Shown piece after piece: positions 1-7,642 of a DNA stretch of 30,922 nucleotides (its first letter is position 1; the number at the start of each line of letters is the position of its first letter). Below the pieces are notes generated by a model. That model saw nothing but the letters and a program-made list of their open reading frames with translations. It searched no databases and was not told where the DNA came from. The DNA is taken from the NCBI GenBank assembly GCA_035534455.1, contig DATLRV010000043.1, forward strand, positions 1-30,922. Reading direction: 5' to 3'. Source of the DNA: JAJYVT01 sp035534455. Its GTDB lineage: Bacteria; Actinomycetota; Acidimicrobiia; Acidimicrobiales; RAAP-2. The position numbers and the translations under genes are program-made.

Positions 1-140
1 AGTTCCTGGTGATGCCCGAAGAGGACCACCCCCTGAACGGCAAGCCGAGCGACGTGGTCATCTACCACGAGACCGTGCTCGCGTTCTTGGACCACTACGT
101 CCTCGGCACGCCCTGGGTCGCCCCGGCGCTGCTGGGCTGA
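1..140 (+). CDS. S9 family peptidase, C-terminal end only (5' partial)
   Basis: The window opens inside this gene; the reading frame starts at base 3 and ends at TGA 138-140, leaving 45 residues. They align without gaps to the last 45 residues of the next gene, about 35 of 45 identical by eye, including the shared runs KPSDVV, FLDHYVLG and PW. The family's catalytic His lies in EEDHPLN, matching EEGHFLN in the neighbour. It is therefore the end of a prolyl-oligopeptidase-type serine peptidase (alpha/beta hydrolase domain), in tandem with a paralogue. The rest is outside the window, so whether it is intact cannot be judged. Confidence 0.85.
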   Translation, partial: FLVMPEEDHPLNGKPSDVVIYHETVLAFLDHYVLGTPWVAPALLG

Positions 141-231
141 GGAGCGCCACGTCGAGGTCGGTCGGGCCGAGACGGCCGATGTGGTCGACGGAGGTCCCCG
201 ACGTCGCGCGACGAGCGCTCGAGAGAGGAGC

Positions 232-2217
232 ATGCAGGTGAAGGTCACTCCGCGACTGCTCCCGGAGGTCCCGAAGATCCGCAGCCTGGTGCCGTCGCCC
301 GACGGCGGCTCGCTGTCGCTCGCCGTCGAGGTCCTCGACAACGCGGTGTTCCGCCGCGCCCTGTGGTCCGTCCCCGCGGACGGCTCTCGCGCGCCATCCG
401 AGGTCGACGTGGGCGGCCTCGAGGTCTCAGAGCTGGCGTACCTCGCCGACGGCTCGCTGCTCTTCTGCTCGTCGGCCCCTGAGCCGTCGGCAGAGCCTGG
501 CGCGAGGTCGGTCTACCTCCTTGCTCCCGGCGGGGAACGTCCGCGTTGCCTTCTCACGGTGCCCGGAGGCATCAGTGCGATGGAAGTGGCGACGGGCGGG
601 ACGGTGCTTCTCCGCGCATGGATGTTCCCACGGGCTTCCACCCTGGCCGAGGACGCGGCGATCGGGGCAGCGCGCGCCGAGGCGGGAGCCGACGCGGTGC
701 TCTTCGAGGAGCTCGAGACCCGCGACGAAGGGCGCCTCTTCGGGCCGAGGTTGCCCCGCCTGCTCCGATTCGACGTCGGTGCGCCGGACGTCCAGGACGA
801 CCTCACGCCGCATGCCGGAAGCGGCCTGGTCGAAAGCGACCAGGCGATCTCTCCGGACGGCCGCCGGATCGTGACGAGCTGGAAGAGGGTCGCCGCGCAC
901 GGGTTCCGTGACTACTCCCTCGAGCTCATCGACGGCTCGGGGCAGCGCACGGTCGCCGTCGACGGGCAGTTCACGCTGCCCTCGATCTCACCCGACGGGC
1001 GGCTCGTGGTCGCAGAGAAGCTGAACGTCGGGACTCCGGAGCGGGCAGAGCGGATCAGCCTGTGGCTCGTCGACCTCGACAGCAAGGAGGGCTTCGATCT
1101 CAGCGGTGACTTCCCTCTCTGGACCGACGTGCCGTTCTGGTCCCCCGACAGCCGCTTCGTGTACTTCGTCGCGGACGAACGCGGGCACGCGCCGATCTTC
1201 CGAGTGGACGTCGAGACCCGCAGGATCGAGAAGGTCGCCGACGGCTCGTACGCGCCGCTCTACACGGGAGCCCGGCCGTGCGCCGCGCCCGTGGACGACA
1301 CCCTCTTCGCCGTCCGTTACTCGTACGACGACGTGCCCCGGCTCGTACGGATCGACGTCGCACCGGAACGCTCACGGATCACGACGCTGCCCTTCTTTGG
1401 CGACGATGTCGAACTGCGTGGCACCGCCTCGGAGATGACGTGCCGGACCACCGACGACGTCGAGATCCATTCGCACCTGGTCATGCCAGAAGGCGCGAGC
1501 GCCGACGCGCCCGTGCCGCTCGTCCTGTGGTCCCACGGGGGACCTCGGGGGTGGAACGCGCAGAACTTCTGGCTCCGCTGTCCCTACGTCCTCGCAGAGC
1601 GCGGGTACGCCGTCCTCATGGTGAACCCGGCGAGGTCCACCGGTTACGGCCAGGCACTCCTGCAGCGTGGGTGGTCGGACTACGGCGCCCACATCCCCGA
1701 CGACCTCCTCGCGGCCGTCGACGAGGCCGTGAAGCGCCCCGACGTCGACGGCGACAAGCTCGCCGCGATGGGCCACTCCTTCGGCGGGTACATGGTCAAC
1801 TGGCTCGCGGGGCGCACGCAGCGCTTCAAGGCGATCGTCTGCAGCGAAGGTGTGTGGAGCTGGGATCTGGACCAGGGCGTGAGTGCCAAGCCCACGATGT
1901 GGGAGGAGGAGCTCGGGGACCCGTACGAACACCCCGAGAACTGGGCGAGGAACTCTCCCAAGAAGGATCTCGCGCACGTCCGGACCCCGGTCCTCCTCAT
2001 CCACGGCGGCAAGAGCGATCTCGTGCCCCAAGCCCTCCAGGAGTGGACCGACCTCAAGCGCCACGACGTTCCCGCGAAGTTCTTGTACATGCCCGAAGAG
2101 GGCCACTTCTTGAACCGCAAGCCGAGCGACGTCGTCCTCTACTACGAGACGGTTCTCTCCTTCTTGGACCACTACGTGCTCGGCAGACCGTGGGTCCAGC
2201 CGGAGCTGCTGGGTTGA
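232..2217 (+). CDS. S9 family peptidase (prolyl oligopeptidase / acylaminoacyl-peptidase type)
   Basis: A predicted cytoplasmic serine peptidase of 661 residues that cleaves short peptides. The first ~400 residues carry repeated SPDG/SPDSR strands typical of a beta-propeller (SPDGGSLSLAV, SPDGRRIVTS, SPDGRLVVAE, SPDSRFVYFV). The rest is an alpha/beta hydrolase with nucleophile Ser516 in GHSFGGYM, Asp596 in GGKSDLVP and His625 in EEGHFLN, so the triad is complete. I chose ATG 232 because GAGAGGAG (223-230) lies just upstream; an in-frame GTG at 181 would add 17 low-complexity residues and lacks such a site. No signal peptide is evident. The gene lies 91 bp after a close paralogue, and the length is normal for the family. 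The exact peptide specificity cannot be read from the sequence. Confidence 0.93.
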   Translation: MQVKVTPRLLPEVPKIRSLVPSPDGGSLSLAVEVLDNAVFRRALWSVPADGSRAPSEVDVGGLEVSELAYLADGSLLFCSSAPEPSAEPGARSVYLLAPGGERPRCLLTVPGGISAMEVATGGTVLLRAWMFPRASTLAEDAAIGAARAEAGADAVLFEELETRDEGRLFGPRLPRLLRFDVGAPDVQDDLTPHAGSGLVESDQAISPDGRRIVTSWKRVAAHGFRDYSLELIDGSGQRTVAVDGQFTLPSISPDGRLVVAEKLNVGTPERAERISLWLVDLDSKEGFDLSGDFPLWTDVPFWSPDSRFVYFVADERGHAPIFRVDVETRRIEKVADGSYAPLYTGARPCAAPVDDTLFAVRYSYDDVPRLVRIDVAPERSRITTLPFFGDDVELRGTASEMTCRTTDDVEIHSHLVMPEGASADAPVPLVLWSHGGPRGWNAQNFWLRCPYVLAERGYAVLMVNPARSTGYGQALLQRGWSDYGAHIPDDLLAAVDEAVKRPDVDGDKLAAMGHSFGGYMVNWLAGRTQRFKAIVCSEGVWSWDLDQGVSAKPTMWEEELGDPYEHPENWARNSPKKDLAHVRTPVLLIHGGKSDLVPQALQEWTDLKRHDVPAKFLYMPEEGHFLNRKPSDVVLYYETVLSFLDHYVLGRPWVQPELLG

Positions 2218-2312
2218 GATGCCGGCGCGAGTCGCACGGCCAGGACCAACACACTTCTTGAACGCGCGCGGCGCGCCAGGGCGACGTCCGGTGATCGGCG
2301 CGCCGGGCGGTC

Positions 2313-2318
2313 TACGCT
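2313..2318 (+). promoter_or_regulatory. possible -10 box upstream of the MFS gene
   Basis: TACGCT fits the TANNNT pattern of actinobacterial -10 boxes, in the 216-bp gap before the MFS gene. No convincing -35 is seen, and the start codon is 115 bp away. The same gap has two copies of the 8-bp palindrome GGCGCGCC (2270-2277 and 2297-2304), which may be chance in GC-rich DNA. Weak call. Confidence 0.25.
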
Positions 2319-2433
2319 GACGACGGCGCCCCGTCCTAGAGGACGCTGCGGCCGTGAGCTCGGTCGCGTCCGCACATGACCGCGCGCGAAAGGCACAGGT
2401 CCGTGCGCTCGACGGCACCAGCGAGGGTCGAAG

Positions 2434-3702
2434 ATGCCGCGGATCGTCGTTGACGTCTCGCCGCTCCGCCGGTTCCCGCACTTCCGGACCCTGTGGACCG
2501 GGTACCTGCTCCGGGCGTTCGGGCAGTACCTCACCGCGACGACGGTCATCTACCAGGTCTTCGTCATCACCCACTCGAACCTGGACGTCGGCCTCGTCAG
2601 CCTGGCCCAGCTCGGCCCCGCCCTCCTCGTCCCGATCGTCGGGGGAGCCATCAGCGACGCCCTGGACCGCCGGAAGGTGCTCGTGGTCACGGCGATCCTC
2701 GTCGGGGGGACGACCGCGGGCCTCGCCGTCAACGCCCTGAGCCCGCATCCGGCGCTCTGGCCGCTCTTCCTCTGCGCGGCGATCATCCAGGGGCTCTCCA
2801 GCATCGACTCGCCCGCTCGCAGCGCGGTCGTGCCGACCCTCGTCGATCAGGACGCGCTCGTGTCGGCGAACGTGCTCACCCAGCTGCTCTGGCAGCTGTC
2901 GAGCATGGTCGGCCCGGGCATCGCCGGCGTGCTGATCGCCGCGACGCATGGTCGCGTGGCCCTCGTGTACTGGATCGACGTCGCGAGCACGCTCGCGGCC
3001 CTGCAGGCGGTGGTCCGCCTGCCGGCCATGCCCCCCGGCGGAGGTGGGCGCAAGTTCAGCCTCGGCTCTATCGCCGAAGGGTTCCACTTCCTCAGAAGCC
3101 GTCAGGTGATCCAGGCGTGCTTCCTGGCCGACTGGATGGCGACGGTGCTCGGCGAGCCCGTCTCGCTCTTCCCGTACATGGCGCTCGTGCGGTTCCACGG
3201 AGGGCCGGGTGCCTTCGGGCTGCTGAGCGCCGCCCCGGCGATCGGTGCCGGCCTGGGATCCCTGCTCAGCGGGTGGACGGCCAGGGTCCGCCAGTACGGG
3301 AAGGCCGTGCTCTTCTTCGTCGTGGTGTGGGGCCTCGCCATCTTCGGGTTCGGGGTGTCCCCGTGGCTGTGGCTCGGGGTGGTCTTCGTCTGCCTCGCCG
3401 GATGGGCGGATGCCACCCAGGTCCTCTTCCGGACCACCATCGTGCAGATCGAGGTGCCCGACCGGCTCCGCGGGCGGTTGTTCTCGCTCCAATCCGCTGC
3501 AGTGGTCAGCGGCCCGAACCTCGGGAATGTCGAAGGCGGACTCGTCGCCGCCGCCTCGAGTGCCCAGATCGCCATCACGACGGGCGGCCTCGGGTGCCTC
3601 GTCGGGGCGGCGGCCATCGCCCGCTTCATGCCGGCGTTGTCTCGGTGGACCTTGAAGGAGCGCGCCGAGGACGAGGGTGACGTCGGGCCGTCCCCGGCCT
3701 GA
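2434..3702 (+). CDS. MFS transporter (EntS/MFS_3-like, probable exporter)
   Basis: A 422-residue integral membrane protein with about 10-12 hydrophobic segments. A motif-A-like loop, GGAISDALDRRK, follows the second membrane segment, as expected for the major facilitator superfamily. The early RFPHFRTLWTGYLLRAFGQYL segment and the second-half loop VPDRLRGRLFSLQS are typical of the EntS/MFS_3 branch, which includes proton-driven siderophore and drug exporters. ATG 2434 follows a weak GAGGG site. The last codons and stop form one arm and the loop of a strong hairpin (3672-3713), so transcription probably ends here. It follows the peptidase by 216 bp, so co-transcription is doubtful. The substrate is unknown. 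Confidence 0.88.
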   Translation: MPRIVVDVSPLRRFPHFRTLWTGYLLRAFGQYLTATTVIYQVFVITHSNLDVGLVSLAQLGPALLVPIVGGAISDALDRRKVLVVTAILVGGTTAGLAVNALSPHPALWPLFLCAAIIQGLSSIDSPARSAVVPTLVDQDALVSANVLTQLLWQLSSMVGPGIAGVLIAATHGRVALVYWIDVASTLAALQAVVRLPAMPPGGGGRKFSLGSIAEGFHFLRSRQVIQACFLADWMATVLGEPVSLFPYMALVRFHGGPGAFGLLSAAPAIGAGLGSLLSGWTARVRQYGKAVLFFVVVWGLAIFGFGVSPWLWLGVVFVCLAGWADATQVLFRTTIVQIEVPDRLRGRLFSLQSAAVVSGPNLGNVEGGLVAAASSAQIAITTGGLGCLVGAAAIARFMPALSRWTLKERAEDEGDVGPSPA

Positions 3703-3713
3703 CGTCACCCTCG
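3672..3713 (+). terminator. strong hairpin at the end of the MFS gene
   Basis: A perfect 13-bp inverted repeat (CGAGGGTGACGTC at 3672-3684, its complement at 3701-3713). The stem extends inward by a G-T pair and GGCC/GGCC, giving about 18 pairs and a 6-nt loop. The MFS stop codon (3700-3702) lies inside it. No T-run follows, as is common for actinobacterial terminator-like hairpins. Confidence 0.7.
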
Positions 3714-3759
3714 GGACCTTCGGCCCTATTGCACCTCTCCGCGCCTGTGGCTTCCTTGT

Positions 3760-3793
3760 ACTGAAGAACGGGTGTCACTGAAGAACGGGTGTG
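3760..3793 (+). repeat. two-copy 17-bp tandem repeat upstream of the ferritin-like gene
   Basis: Copies at 3760-3776 and 3777-3793 share ACTGAAGAACGGGTGT and differ only in the last base (C or G). The repeat ends 16 bp before the AGGAGG ribosome binding site of the next gene, so it lies in the promoter or leader. It could be a regulator site or a slippage duplication; it has no clear dyad symmetry. Confidence 0.9.
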
Positions 3794-3823
3794 ACTACAC
3801 AAGGGGACGAGGAGGTTCTCGAC

Positions 3824-4321
3824 GTGAGCACCATCGACGGACAGACGAAGCACGGCATGGCAATCACCGAGGAGGACGATCGGCGACCTGATCGGGCTGC
3901 GGTGCACGCCCTCTATGACATGGTCAGCACGCACGCGGACCGCGAGAATGCGGTGCTCGACGCCTATCAGCGCCTGGTGGAGAAGTCCGAAGACGAAGGA
4001 CTCCGGTACCTGGTCCGGCTGATCATGGACGACGAGACGCGGCACCATCAGCAGGCATCCGAGATGCTGAACGAGCTCCACTCCTTCGTGAACGACCTCG
4101 ACGTCCAGCCCCGGCTTCCGAGCCTGGGAGCTCGCCACGACGACGCGCTCCGGGAGCAGACCGACCGGCTCCTCGCGATCGAGAAGGAAGACGCCAAGGA
4201 GCTGCAGCGGCTGCGTAAGGAGCTTCGGGGCAACGGCGGCTATGCGCTGTTCTCACTGCTCGTGAACCTGATGGTCCACGACACCGCCAAGCACATCGAG
4301 ATCCTGAAGTTCATCCGGTAG
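3824..4321 (+). CDS. ferritin-like diiron-type four-helix protein
   Basis: A 165-residue, largely helical soluble protein. Helices carry spaced acidic and histidine residues typical of the ferritin-like fold: Glu41 in ADRENAV, Glu71 and His74 in DDETRHHQ, and a later HDTAKHIEIL helix. Metal binding is plausible, but a Glu-to-Asp change in the last motif makes a full diiron site uncertain. I chose GTG 3824 because a perfect AGGAGG (3810-3815) lies 8 nt upstream; an in-frame GTG at 3791 would start inside the tandem repeat. The gene stands alone between two terminator-like regions. The role, perhaps iron handling or stress protection, is inferred from the fold only. Confidence 0.7.
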   Translation: MSTIDGQTKHGMAITEEDDRRPDRAAVHALYDMVSTHADRENAVLDAYQRLVEKSEDEGLRYLVRLIMDDETRHHQQASEMLNELHSFVNDLDVQPRLPSLGARHDDALREQTDRLLAIEKEDAKELQRLRKELRGNGGYALFSLLVNLMVHDTAKHIEILKFIR

Positions 4322-4380
4322 CGCCGAGGCTCCCGGTCGCGCCGGAATCGGCACGGCGGCCGCGGGCGGCCACGAAGCTG

Positions 4381-4414
4381 GGTGCGGGGCACCGAGCACG
4401 GTGCGGGCACCGAG
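4381..4414 (+). repeat. paired GGTGC/GCACC mini-hairpins (imperfect direct repeat)
   Basis: Two near-identical units, GTGCGGGGCACCGAG (4382-4396) and GTGCGGGCACCGAG (4401-4414), each contain a short inverted repeat (GGTGC...GCACC). They sit in the 121-bp gap between the ferritin-like gene and the amidase. They may end transcription of the former or bind a regulator of the latter; there is no T-run. Confidence 0.45.
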
Positions 4415-4442
4415 GATGCGTGGCAGAGTCTGCCCATGACGT

Positions 4443-6005
4443 GTGATGCCGGGCCAGTGGTCCAAGAGCGGGTGCACCGTGTCGAGTGAAGGGCAGGGCT
4501 CACCGGTAGAGGAGATGTCGATCGAGGAGATCCGGGAGACCGCCGATCGACTCGGCCTCCGCATCGGTGACGAGGACGTCGCGAGCGTGCCGCAGTGGGT
4601 CGCACGGACGCTACGCGTCATCACGACGCTCGAGACGCCGGCGGAGGACGCCTCGAAGGTCGGACGGCCTCGCGAGTACCGCTGGGCCACGAGGGAGGAA
4701 GACCCTCTCAACGCCTTCGTCACGTTCTGCGACGTCGCCGGGAGCGCCGGTGGGGCACTCCACGGGCTACGCGTCGCCGTCAAGGACTGCCTTGCCGTTG
4801 CCGGTGTGCCACTCACCGAAGGCGGGGGTCGGAAGCCCTATCCGCTGCCGAGCCGGGACGCGCTCGTCGTTGCGCGTCTTCTCGACGCCGGTGCCACCAT
4901 CGTCGGAAAGACGAACATGGAGGACATGGCGGTCGGCTCCGGGGTCGGGTCCTACTTCGGCCCCGCCCGCAACCCGGTGAACCCCAGCTACCAGACGGGG
5001 GGCTCCTCGAGCGGTTCCGCAGCAGCGGTGGGAGGCGGGCTCGCCGATGCGGCGTTGGGCACCGACCAGGCGGGGAGCGTCCGCATCCCCGCCGCGTGGT
5101 GCGGGCTGGTGGGCATGAAGCCCACGCACGGGTTGGTGCCCACGCAAGGGATGTCGCGCATGGACCCGACGTTGGACCACATCGGTCCGATCACCAAGGA
5201 CGTGGGTACCAACGAGCGGGTGCTGGCCTGCCTGGTAGGAGACCACGACGACCGCGTCGGCGGGATGGGCGACGAGCGCCGGTCCGCGTCGCCGAGCGAG
5301 GGCGGTGGACCCTCGATGTCCGCCATGCGCATCGGCGTCGTGACGCAGGCGTCGCACCGTGCGCCGCTGACCGACGGCCTGCGGCATGCGTTCGACGACG
5401 GCCTCGCCGCGCTTCGAGGGCTCGGCGCGACGGTCGAGGACGCCGACGTGCCGTTGTGGAACTCTTCGCTGCCGATCTTCACCGGCGTCGTCGCGCACGG
5501 GCTCCTCGGAACCTGGATGGCTGGAGGCTGTGGATTCGGAACCACCGAGACCCTGGACGAGGACTGGGTCGAGCAGGCACCGATCCATCGGCGGCTCGAG
5601 AGCACCGCCCTCCCGCCCCGCGTCCTCGCGCGGCTCCTGGTCGCCGCGCACGTCCACCGACGCCTCGGTGGCATACCGATCGCGCGTGCGCTGAACCTGA
5701 GAGTGACGCTCACGCGCCAAATCGAGGCCTGCCTCGGGCAGTTCGACCTGCTGGTGACGCCGACGGTGTGCAAGGTGGCCGACCCGTTTCCGGACGCACC
5801 GCCGACCCGCGACTGGCTCGTGCTCGGTGACGGAAGGGAGTTGCTCAACACCGTCCCGCTCGATCTGAGCGGCCATCCGGCGTTGACGGTGCCGTGCGGC
5901 GAAGCGGATGGTGGGCTGCCGGTCGGACTTCAGCTGATCGGTCCGCGTTTCAGCGAGGCGAGGCTCTACATGGCTGCATCCGCGCTGGAGCGGTCTCGCA
6001 ACTGA
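4443..6005 (+). CDS. amidase, amidase-signature family (RhAmidase-like)
   Basis: Hydrolyses a C-N amide bond, releasing ammonia or an amine; cytoplasmic. The Ser-cisSer-Lys triad is visible: Lys114 in VAVKD, the GGSSSGS motif at 186-192, and nucleophile Ser212 in TDQAGSVRIPAAWCG. The ~80-residue helical N-terminal region (ADRLGLRI) and the DQAGSVRIPAA and LDHIGPITK motifs resemble the Rhodococcus enantioselective amidase more than GatA. Length (520) fits that group. The start is uncertain: GTG 4443, ATG 4446, GTG 4479 or ATG 4515 are all in frame, and none has ideal ribosome-site spacing (GAGGAG directly abuts 4515). A CMD protein follows 40 bp downstream. This is one of three amidases in the window. 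The substrate is unknown. Confidence 0.9.
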   Translation: MMPGQWSKSGCTVSSEGQGSPVEEMSIEEIRETADRLGLRIGDEDVASVPQWVARTLRVITTLETPAEDASKVGRPREYRWATREEDPLNAFVTFCDVAGSAGGALHGLRVAVKDCLAVAGVPLTEGGGRKPYPLPSRDALVVARLLDAGATIVGKTNMEDMAVGSGVGSYFGPARNPVNPSYQTGGSSSGSAAAVGGGLADAALGTDQAGSVRIPAAWCGLVGMKPTHGLVPTQGMSRMDPTLDHIGPITKDVGTNERVLACLVGDHDDRVGGMGDERRSASPSEGGGPSMSAMRIGVVTQASHRAPLTDGLRHAFDDGLAALRGLGATVEDADVPLWNSSLPIFTGVVAHGLLGTWMAGGCGFGTTETLDEDWVEQAPIHRRLESTALPPRVLARLLVAAHVHRRLGGIPIARALNLRVTLTRQIEACLGQFDLLVTPTVCKVADPFPDAPPTRDWLVLGDGRELLNTVPLDLSGHPALTVPCGEADGGLPVGLQLIGPRFSEARLYMAASALERSRN

Positions 6006-6032
6006 GCTCTCGGTCTCACCGCGCGAAGCCGC

Positions 6033-6046
6033 TAACCTTCACTGCG
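6033..6046 (+). promoter_or_regulatory. -10 box placing transcription start at the GTG (leaderless candidate)
   Basis: TAACCT (6033-6038) is followed by exactly 7 nt and then the GTG start at 6046, with no Shine-Dalgarno sequence. This is the usual arrangement of leaderless actinobacterial genes. No good -35 is seen. Confidence 0.5.
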
Positions 6047-6621
6047 TGGACACGGATCGCCGGGCGGATCGGGTTCCCCACATCCCTCAGGTCCACGACG
6101 ACGAGATACGAGATCCCGCGCTCGCGGCGGTCATCGAGGAGGCTGCCACGACCAAGGCGCCCCCGCCCTCGTGGTACCGGACCCTGGGGCACAACGCGCC
6201 GGTCGCCGTGGCGTTCGCTCAGTACTGGGAGCTCCTCCACCGCGGCGGGCAGGTCGAGCACCGCATCAAGGAGCTGTGCCGGCTGCAGATCGCGCAGCTC
6301 ATCGACTGCGAATTCTGTGCTCGCCAGGCGTCACCGGCTGCAGGCATCACCGGCGAGGAGAAGGCATCCTGCGCCGTCCCGGATTGGGAGCACCCCGATC
6401 CTCGGACCGCTGCGGCGCTGCACTACTCGCGCACCCTTGTCCTCGGCGAAGGTGACGACGAGGTGTACGAGGAGCTGCATCGCCACTTCACCGACGCCGA
6501 GATCGTCGAGATCGCCGCCTTCGCGATGCTGACCATGGGCGGCAATCGGATGGCGAAGAGCTGGCGACTCGACGCATCCGCCCCCAGCGGCGAGCCGGAG
6601 GCGGCGGAGCAGCATGCTTGA
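6046..6621 (+). CDS. carboxymuconolactone decarboxylase (CMD) / AhpD-like family protein
   Basis: A 191-residue, mostly helical protein. It has the AhpD-type redox pair Cys88-x-x-Cys91 (CEFC) after LCRLQIAQLID, as in peroxidase-reductase members of the CMD family. The C-terminal HFTDAEIVEIAAFAMLTMGGNR segment is typical of the family. Members include protocatechuate-pathway lactone decarboxylases and AhpD-like alkylhydroperoxidases; the CxxC favours the redox type. The chosen GTG 6046 gives the full domain and fits a leaderless transcript. It lies between an amidase and a convergent enzyme gene. The in vivo role is not known; family members of this sort are often found beside catabolic enzymes. 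Confidence 0.85.
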   Translation: MDTDRRADRVPHIPQVHDDEIRDPALAAVIEEAATTKAPPPSWYRTLGHNAPVAVAFAQYWELLHRGGQVEHRIKELCRLQIAQLIDCEFCARQASPAAGITGEEKASCAVPDWEHPDPRTAAALHYSRTLVLGEGDDEVYEELHRHFTDAEIVEIAAFAMLTMGGNRMAKSWRLDASAPSGEPEAAEQHA

Positions 6622-6637
6622 GTCGCTGTCGGGCGGC

Positions 6638-7438
6638 TCAAGCGTCCCAGAGCCCGTCCCCGTCTTCTCCGAGGAGCTCCCTCGCCAGTTGCCTGGTGTG
6701 GGCAAGCGTCGCACGGTAGAGCGCGGCGGCCACCGAGATGCGCCGTACGCCGAGCTCGCGCAGTTCCGCGACGGTGGGGGTGTCGCGGCGCAGCCAGATG
6801 TTGACCGGGGCACCGATCTCGGCCACCAGAAGGGAGATGTCGCCGGGCTCGGTGACCCCGATCGGGTACACGCACGTCGCACCGGCGGCGGCGTAGAGCC
6901 TCCCCCGTCGGATCGCCTCCGTCGCGCGCATGTCGGTGGGCACCGCGTCGCGTAGGTACACGTCGACCCTCGCGTTGACCACGAGGTCGACGCCGGCAGC
7001 TTTGGCGGTCTCGCACAGGTCGTGGACGCGCTGCGCCTGGCGCGACGAATCCACGAGCACCCCCGGCCCGTGGTGGTCGGTGTCTTCGATGTTGCAGCCG
7101 ACCGCTCCGGCGCCGAGGAGCCGTGTCACGAGCTCGGCCGGCGGGAGGCCGTAGCCTGATTCGATGTCGGCGGTGACCGGAGCCTGCACGGAGGCGGCGA
7201 TTCTGGAGATCGCGGTGAACGCGGTCTCCGCGTCCATTCCCTCGTTGTCGGCTTGTCCCAGGCTCGCGGCGACCGCTGCAGACGACGTGGCGACGACCGG
7301 ATGCCCGGCCTCCACGACCGCACGGGCCGAGCCCGCGTCCCAGACGTTGGCGAGGAGGAGGGGAGTGTCGCCGAAGTGGCGGGCACGCAGGTCGCTCGCC
7401 AGTGCCCCGAGGTCCTCTGCCCTTGCGCGCACGGACAT
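6638..7438 (-). CDS. isocitrate lyase / phosphoenolpyruvate mutase family protein
   Basis: A 266-residue TIM-barrel enzyme of the ICL/PEPM superfamily, which makes or breaks C-C or C-P bonds next to a carboxylate (oxaloacetate decarboxylase, 2-methylisocitrate lyase, PEP mutase). Typical segments are LLLANVWDAGSAR near the N-terminus, ATSSAAVAASLG, the metal-site motif ADIESGYG and VGCNIEDT. It lacks the isocitrate-lyase KKCGH signature, so classical isocitrate lyase is unlikely. The start is ATG at 7438, preceded on the minus strand by GGGAGGGAG. Upstream is the twin palindromic repeat (7462-7507), a likely operator. It runs convergently into the CMD gene with only 16 bp between stops, and divergently from the LIV importer. 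The substrate is unknown. Confidence 0.85.
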   Translation of the reverse strand: MSVRARAEDLGALASDLRARHFGDTPLLLANVWDAGSARAVVEAGHPVVATSSAAVAASLGQADNEGMDAETAFTAISRIAASVQAPVTADIESGYGLPPAELVTRLLGAGAVGCNIEDTDHHGPGVLVDSSRQAQRVHDLCETAKAAGVDLVVNARVDVYLRDAVPTDMRATEAIRRGRLYAAAGATCVYPIGVTEPGDISLLVAEIGAPVNIWLRRDTPTVAELRELGVRRISVAAALYRATLAHTRQLARELLGEDGDGLWDA

Positions 7439-7461
7439 TTCTCCCTCCCAATGATCGGGGT

Positions 7462-7507
7462 GACGGTCGAATTGCCCGACCGGACGGTCGAATTGCCCGA
7501 CCGGTCG
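7462..7507. promoter_or_regulatory. twin 21-bp tandem repeat, each with a 6+6 dyad: probable operator
   Basis: Two perfect 21-bp copies (7462-7482, 7483-7503). Each holds CGGTCG-N7-CGACCG (arms 7464-7469/7477-7482 and 7485-7490/7498-7503). A third CGGTCG half-site at 7502-7507 makes the perfect palindrome CGACCGGTCG (7498-7507). It lies 24 bp before the minus-strand start codon and within 75 bp of the divergent importer promoter, so one dimeric regulator could control both. Confidence 0.65.
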
Positions 7508-7536
7508 CGACGATAGCGAGCGTGGCGGACAGGACC

Positions 7537-7566
7537 TTGACACGTCGGAAGAAATTGTAGTACGAA
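7537..7566 (+). promoter_or_regulatory. sigma70-like promoter for the LIV importer operon
   Basis: A perfect -35 TTGACA (7537-7542) is followed by two overlapping -10 candidates: TAGTAC (7558-7563, 15-nt spacer) or TACGAA (7561-7566, 18-nt spacer). Transcription would start near 7573, about 70 nt before the binding-protein start codon. Confidence 0.6.
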
Positions 7567-7642
7567 TGCCGCGCCTGGCAAGGTGTCCAGTACCGAATTC
7601 GCTGTCATACAGAAGCAGCCCGAGTACCCCGGGGGGGTCGAA

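Noticed and set aside
202..213. Perfect 12-bp palindrome CGTCGCGCGACG upstream of the S9 peptidase
   Set aside because: CG-only palindromes of this length are expected by chance in DNA this rich in CG; nothing else supports an operator.
1372..3708. A 778-codon minus-strand open frame
   Set aside because: It is antisense to the peptidase and MFS genes, both with clear motifs and ribosome sites; its product is charge-rich with no recognisable domain. Long shadow frames are expected at this GC content.
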